A DNA stretch of 64,000 bases from Niabella insulamsoli (GTDB taxonomy: Bacteria > Bacteroidota > Bacteroidia > Chitinophagales > Chitinophagaceae). Each line of letters opens with the position of its first letter. The stretch's first letter is position 1. Below, in pieces: positions 60,047 through 64,000 of the stretch. The position numbers were made by a program, and so were the translations under genes. The stretch is from contig NZ_CP190246.1 in NCBI RefSeq assembly GCF_039652435.2, forward strand, positions 1,674,001 through 1,738,000. Direction: 5' to 3'. The notes beneath the pieces are model-generated. The model made no database searches and was not told the DNA's origin. It saw nothing but the letters and a program-made list of their open reading frames with translations.

Positions 60047-61531
60047 TTAGCCAACGCTTCCTTCCAGGCTGATTGCCAAAAGTTTCTGTGCCTCTACTGC
60101 AAACTCCATCGGAAGCTGGTTCATTACTTCTTTTGCAAAGCCGTTAATGATCAGCGCGACCGCTGTTTCTGTATCAATACCGCGCTGGTTGCAATAGAAA
60201 ATCTGGTCCTCACCAATTTTGGAGGTAGTTGCTTCATGTTCTACAATACCTGTATTGTTTTTTACTTCGATATAAGGAAAGGTGTGAGCGCCGCATTTAT
60301 CGCCCAACAAAAGAGAATCACATTGGGAGAAGTTGCGCGCGTTAGCAGCATTTTTACCAACTCGCACTAGTCCGCGATAACTATTGTTACTGTAACCAGC
60401 TGATATACCTTTACTTACGATACGGCTTCTCGTATTTTTGCCGAGGTGAATCATTTTGGTGCCGGTATCGGCCTGTTGGTAATTATTGGTCACCGCTACG
60501 GAATAGAATTCTCCATTGGAGTTATCGCCTTGCAGAATTACACTGGGATATTTCCAGGTGATGGAAGATCCGGTTTCTACTTGTGTCCAGCTGATTTTAG
60601 AATTATGGCCCTTGCAGATGCCACGCTTGGTCACAAAATTATAAATACCGCCTTTGCCTTCTTTGTCGCCCGGATACCAATTCTGCACCGTGGAGTATTT
60701 TACTTCCGCGTTATCTAAAGCAACGATTTCGACAACAGCTGCATGTAATTGATTTTCATCTCTCATAGGCGCTGTACAACCCTCCAGATAACTTACATAG
60801 CTATCATCTTCGGCAACAATAAGTGTGCGTTCAAATTGACCCGTATTTTCTGCATTGATGCGGAAATAGGTAGACAGTTCCATGGGGCAGCGAACGCCTT
60901 TTGGAATAAAACAAAAGGACCCATCACTGAAAACGGCTGAGTTTAATGCCGAAAAATAATTATCCGTCACCGGAACCACGCTTCCTAAATATTTGCGAAC
61001 CAGTTCGGGATGTTCCTGTATGGCTTCGCTCATCGAACAAAATATAATACCCTGTTCAGACAGTTGCTTTTTAAAAGAAGTACCAATTGAGACACTATCG
61101 ATCACCGCGTCTACCGCTACCCCGGTCAGCCGCTTTTGCTCTTCCAGGGAGATGCCCAGCTTTTCAAAAGTTTTCAGCAATTCCGGATCCACTTCGTCCA
61201 GACTGTTGGGCTTTACTTTCTGTTTAGGCGCCGAATAATAAATAACATCCTGGTAGTTGATCGGCGGAAAAGTGACATTGGCCCAATTAGGTTCGGCCAT
61301 TTTCTGCCATTGAGCATAGGCTTTCAACCGCCATTCGAGCATCCATTCGGGCTCATTTTTTTTGGCCGAGATAAAACGGACAATATCTTCGTTTAAACCT
61401 TTAGGGGCGGATTCGGATTCTATATCGGTCACAAACCCATATTTGTACTCGCTATTGACATGGCTTTCGATGGGATCGAACTCCGCATCAGCCAATTCGG
61501 GCTTTATTAATTGTTCTGCATCAGTATTCAT
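60047..61531 (-). CDS. sufB: Fe-S assembly scaffold subunit SufB
   Basis: A 494-residue scaffold subunit, first gene of the operon. Conserved stretches include EYKYGFVTDIESE near the N-terminus, FIPKGVRCPMELSTYFRIN, YLEGCTAPMRDENQLHAAVVE and the C-terminal HEATTSKIGEDQIFYCNQRGID, with cysteines available for sulfur transfer and cluster building. The start ATG (61531) lies just 4 bases after a perfect -7 promoter box, suggesting a leaderless transcript. No later in-frame start keeps the conserved N-terminus. Confidence 0.97.
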   Translation of the reverse strand: MNTDAEQLIKPELADAEFDPIESHVNSEYKYGFVTDIESESAPKGLNEDIVRFISAKKNEPEWMLEWRLKAYAQWQKMAEPNWANVTFPPINYQDVIYYSAPKQKVKPNSLDEVDPELLKTFEKLGISLEEQKRLTGVAVDAVIDSVSIGTSFKKQLSEQGIIFCSMSEAIQEHPELVRKYLGSVVPVTDNYFSALNSAVFSDGSFCFIPKGVRCPMELSTYFRINAENTGQFERTLIVAEDDSYVSYLEGCTAPMRDENQLHAAVVEIVALDNAEVKYSTVQNWYPGDKEGKGGIYNFVTKRGICKGHNSKISWTQVETGSSITWKYPSVILQGDNSNGEFYSVAVTNNYQQADTGTKMIHLGKNTRSRIVSKGISAGYSNNSYRGLVRVGKNAANARNFSQCDSLLLGDKCGAHTFPYIEVKNNTGIVEHEATTSKIGEDQIFYCNQRGIDTETAVALIINGFAKEVMNQLPMEFAVEAQKLLAISLEGSVG

Positions 61532-61535
61532 CGTG

Positions 61536-61568
61536 CAAAGGTAGATTATTTATACTAAAAAGTACAAA
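61536..61568 (-). promoter_or_regulatory. Promoter of the suf operon
   Basis: On the minus strand TTTG (61568-61565), a 21-bp gap and TACCTTTG (61543-61536) match the consensus exactly. The -7 box ends 4 bases before the sufB ATG. The flank has an AT-rich segment TATAAATAATC but no clear Rrf2 operator that I can call. Confidence 0.75.
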
Positions 61569-61720
61569 TGAACCGCGACAGATTTCGATAAATTTTTCTG
61601 ATAGGCTGATAAGCGGCGTTTATAGTTACGCAGGGGTTGGGCAAATTCCGCTGGCGGTGGTTTTTGTTGGCTTAATAATTGCGTTTCTTCCTTTTTATCA
61701 ACCGTTTAAATCAAAAAACT

Positions 61721-62038
61721 ATGGGATTTGATCAGTATCACGAACCACCGGAAGAATTATCACAAGAAGTGCGCACTTTTGCCAGGATGATTCAATCGTT
61801 GATTGAAGAAGCAGAAGCTATTGACTGGTATGAGCAGCGCATTCATGTAGAAAAAGACAACGAAGCCAAAAAAATTATGAAGCAGGCGCAGAAGGAGGAG
61901 TTTATCCATTTTTCTATGGACCTGGAATTCCTGCTTAGAAAAAAAGAAGATTGGCGCACGATAATGAAAAATGTTTTGTTCAAGCCGGGCGACATCGTTG
62001 AAAATGGCGAAAAGGCTGAAGACAAAGTAGAGGAATAG
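61721..62038 (+). CDS. Encapsulin-type ferritin-like protein (EncFtn family)
   Basis: A 105-residue helical protein (ATG at 61721; an upstream TTG would add 14 unlikely residues). It aligns by eye with encapsulated ferritins: YHEPPEELSQEVR, then SLIEEAEAIDWYEQRI with Glu32, then QKEEFIHFSMDLEFLLRK with Glu60 and His63. The glutamates and histidine have the same spacing as the Glu32/Glu62/His65 iron ligands of EncFtn. The C-terminal extension WRTIMKNVLFKPGDIVENG lacks the usual encapsulin-docking peptide. No encapsulin shell gene lies in the window. It is divergent from the suf operon. Confidence 0.72.
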   Translation: MGFDQYHEPPEELSQEVRTFARMIQSLIEEAEAIDWYEQRIHVEKDNEAKKIMKQAQKEEFIHFSMDLEFLLRKKEDWRTIMKNVLFKPGDIVENGEKAEDKVEE

Positions 62039-62083
62039 GTTTTCTTCCTCTACTTTTATGGGGTTAAGTTTGGATTTAAAGCG

Positions 62084-62584
62084 CTAGGAAATTTGTTGCA
62101 AAATATGTCTTACCTGGCGCGTGTGACGGCGGGTGTGCACCACAATAAAATTGAGCCATTCAAACCTTGTTAGTTGTCCGATTGTCGGAAATTCCATGTC
62201 AAGGCAAAGCGCTTCCAGGTCTTTCTCGAGAGCGATGGGCAAAAGCGCTTGCTTGTTTTGTTCGAGCGCCTGAATTAATGCCTCAGTTTCGTGTGGCGGA
62301 TGGGAAGGCCACAGAGCAGGGTCTGCCTTAGCTTTCAGGTCCATATTTTCAAAAATATCTCTGATAATTATCAGGTTTTCATCAAACGGCCGATTGGCCT
62401 GGCTTGTGTTTTGATCGGGAATACCGCTGCTGCTTTTCATCACGTGTTCCGCTACCTGCCCCACCGTCCAGCTGTCCGCAGACGGCGCCGTGTTAAGTTG
62501 ATCGCTGTTTAGCGCCGAAAGAATTTGTATCAGTTCACCGAATGCGTCGGTGATATCATATGCCAGTTGTTGTTGGATAACCAT
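62084..62584 (-). CDS. DinB family protein
   Basis: A 166-residue four-helix-bundle protein (ATG at 62584, with an alternative nine codons upstream). The metal-site motif is visible in WTVGQVAEHVMKSS (first His), and the C-terminal TRFEWLNFIVVHTRRHTRQVRHI supplies the two further His ligands of the DinB/YfiT fold. Members are metal-dependent enzymes or thiol transferases; this one has no assigned substrate. It is convergent with the ferritin-like gene. Confidence 0.82.
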   Translation of the reverse strand: MVIQQQLAYDITDAFGELIQILSALNSDQLNTAPSADSWTVGQVAEHVMKSSSGIPDQNTSQANRPFDENLIIIRDIFENMDLKAKADPALWPSHPPHETEALIQALEQNKQALLPIALEKDLEALCLDMEFPTIGQLTRFEWLNFIVVHTRRHTRQVRHILQQIS

Positions 62585-62683
62585 AACTGTTGAAGATATG
62601 AAAAATAGCAATTAGTTGGTGCGCCTCAATCCTGTTTTCAGGATCGATGTTTCGACATTGATGGCCCAGCTGTTTTGATTTTA

Positions 62684-62716
62684 AAAAAAGCGCTGAATTA
62701 GTTCCAGCGCTTTTTT
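62684..62716. terminator. Terminator between the DinB and NagB-like genes
   Basis: AAAAAAGCGCTG (62684-62695) pairs with CAGCGCTTTTTT (62705-62716) around a 9-base loop. On the minus strand it ends the NagB-like transcript just after its stop codon. Confidence 0.85.
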
Positions 62717-62733
62717 TCTTTTTATAATATTAA

Positions 62734-64000
62734 TTAATAATGCCATCGAACAAAGGCCTCCATGGCGGCATAATGGGTTAAGCCCAGGTCGGCATATATT
62801 TTTGCCGTGTCGGCGTTTCTTTCTTCGGCCCGCTGCCAGAATTCACGGTCATCGCTGCCCTGGAATGGTACGCTGTCTTTTTGCGACTGATGAATAAAAA
62901 TGCCGAAGCGTTTTTTCAATACCTGTGCCGGGCTCATCGGAATAGCCATTTCAATGTCTTCGATATCCCATTCCTGCCATGCTCCTTTATATAACCAAAG
63001 CCAGCAATCTTTTACCCAATCGTCGCCATCAGCTTTGATGCGTTGCAAAGCTTTTAAAACAGCGTTGAAACAAACAAGATGCGTGCCATGCGGATCGGCA
63101 AAGTCGCCCGCGCAATACACCTGGTGCGGCTTTATTTCGCGTAGCAAATCGATGGTACGTTGAATATCTTCTTCACCCAATGGATTTTTTTCAATAGTGC
63201 CGGTTTCGTAAAAAGGCAGGTTTTGAAAATGAATATTTGCCGGATCAATACCAACATAGTTACACGTGGCTTTTGCTTCACCGCGGCGAATCAACCCTTT
63301 CAATTCGCGAATGGTTGGCGAATCGACCTGTCCCGGTTTTTTACCTGAAATATAAGCTTTGGCTTCGCTTAAGATTTGTGCAGGAATTTCGGAATTGATT
63401 TGTGCAATTTCGTTAAAGCCAACAGCGAAATCCAGGAACCGTGTTACAAATTCGTCGGTAACAGCAATGTTCCCCGAAGTTTGGTAAGCAACGTGAACCT
63501 CGTGGCCCTGATCGTGTAACCGCTGGAATGTGCCTCCCATGCTAATGATATCATCGTCAGGATGGGGCGAAAAGATAACGCATCTTTTAGGGTAAGGCGC
63601 TGATCTTTCGGGGTGGGCAGGGATCACTGCATTGGGTTTACCGCCAGGCCAGCCGGTGATGCTGTCGCGCAGCATATAATATACTTCAAGATTGATTTCG
63701 TAAGCGTCGCCTTTTTCTACCAGAAGATCGCTCAAGCCGTTGTCGTTATAATCTTCATTGGTTAAGCTAAGCACTGTTTTACCAAGTTGCAGCGCCATAT
63801 TCACTACTGCTTTTTTAATGGTTTTTGGTGTCCATTCACAATCACCTGTAAGCCATGGCGACTTAGAACGTGTTAGCTGAGAAGCCGCTGCTTCGTCAAT
63901 TACAAACCTCACTTTATCGTGGTTTTGCAGGAAGGAAGCCGGTACGGTTTCCGAATCATCATCTTCCACCGCCTTTTTCACAGCGCCCGCCTTTGCCGGG
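62734..64000 (-). CDS. NagB/PIG-L fusion, C-terminal part (N-terminus beyond window)
   Basis: The frame is open to base 64000 with no in-frame stop, so the N-terminal part lies outside the window. The visible part begins at the end of a glucosamine-6-phosphate deaminase (NagB)-like domain: PASFLQNHDKVRFVIDEAAASQL, then SPWLTGDCEWT. A PIG-L/LmbE deacetylase domain follows, with the metal motif FSPHPDDDIISMGG, GDFADPHGTHLVCF and a C-terminal SQKDSVPFQG. Bacteroidota carry such fusions of about 640 residues annotated as glucosamine-6-phosphate deaminases. It probably couples GlcNAc-derived sugar deamination with deacetylation. Confidence 0.85.
   Translation of the reverse strand, partial: PAKAGAVKKAVEDDDSETVPASFLQNHDKVRFVIDEAAASQLTRSKSPWLTGDCEWTPKTIKKAVVNMALQLGKTVLSLTNEDYNDNGLSDLLVEKGDAYEINLEVYYMLRDSITGWPGGKPNAVIPAHPERSAPYPKRCVIFSPHPDDDIISMGGTFQRLHDQGHEVHVAYQTSGNIAVTDEFVTRFLDFAVGFNEIAQINSEIPAQILSEAKAYISGKKPGQVDSPTIRELKGLIRRGEAKATCNYVGIDPANIHFQNLPFYETGTIEKNPLGEEDIQRTIDLLREIKPHQVYCAGDFADPHGTHLVCFNAVLKALQRIKADGDDWVKDCWLWLYKGAWQEWDIEDIEMAIPMSPAQVLKKRFGIFIHQSQKDSVPFQGSDDREFWQRAEERNADTAKIYADLGLTHYAAMEAFVRWHY

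Overview
The window looks like chromosomal DNA from a Bacteroidota bacterium, most likely of the Chitinophagaceae type. The evidence is family content: a GLPGLI protein, a DUF1573 lipoprotein, a long NusB, a PUR-like DUF3276 protein, DUF4268, a NagB/PIG-L fusion and TAT-exported Gfo/Idh/MocA oxidoreductases. Promoters of the TTTG-N18-21-TAnnTTTG class also recur. The tmRNA has a proteolysis tag ending YAMAA. No prophage, insertion sequence, rRNA, tRNA or CRISPR array was seen. Most of the window is housekeeping DNA with a few accessory inserts.

Layout. 1-3.2 kb (minus): a glycosyltransferase cut by the window edge, then coaE, yajC, a DUF1573 lipoprotein and nusB. 3.3-7.1 kb (minus): a visibly AT-rich operon of a small secreted protein, a GLPGLI protein and an outer-membrane barrel. 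7.5-9.5 kb: groES-groEL. 9.6-14.6 kb: two exported Gfo/Idh/MocA oxidoreductases around an ABC-F ATPase. 14.6-22.6 kb (minus): a complete histidine operon, hisG-D-C-B-H-(GNAT)A-F-IE. It is preceded by a His-codon leader peptide and a terminator/antiterminator that together read as a transcription attenuator. 22.7-29.2 kb (plus): heparinase II/III-like enzyme, DEDDh exonuclease, polyprenol-phosphate sugar transferase, DUF4268, an esterase and a beta-CASP nuclease. 29.2-30.65 kb (minus): a SatD/DUF3307 gene pair bracketed on both sides by copies of the same double palindrome. 30.8-40.7 kb: penicillin acylase, TrhO, a heptad-repeat membrane protein, a glucokinase-like kinase, an ABC exporter half and a rhomboid protease. 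40.7-41.4 kb: tmRNA and two heptamer repeat arrays. 41.4-46.4 kb: RseP, DUF3276, a PolX-like protein, a lysine/alanine repeat protein, L27 and L21. 46.5-54.8 kb (plus): GH3-like, dxr, esterase, mazG and an NtrY-like kinase. 54.9-61.5 kb (minus): sufBCDSE, sufT and an Rrf2 regulator. 61.7 kb: an encapsulin-type ferritin-like protein without its shell gene. The window closes inside a NagB/PIG-L fusion gene.

How the genes work together. The his operon encodes all steps from PRPP to histidine and appears to be controlled by ribosome stalling at His codons. The suf operon builds Fe-S clusters. Its regulator has two of the three IscR-type cysteines, and an iron-storage-like protein lies divergently next to it. 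The most unusual locus is the SatD/DUF3307 cassette. SatD's N-terminal half resembles a class III nucleotidyl cyclase core and its C-terminus resembles an HTH. Its partner is a multi-pass membrane protein. The bracketing 24-bp palindromes cover the promoter on one side and abut the stop codon on the other. Other oddities are a GNAT-HisA fusion, an ABC-F protein with one fully degenerate ATP site, a PolX homologue without polymerase catalytic residues, and three intergenic heptamer arrays of about 11 units each.
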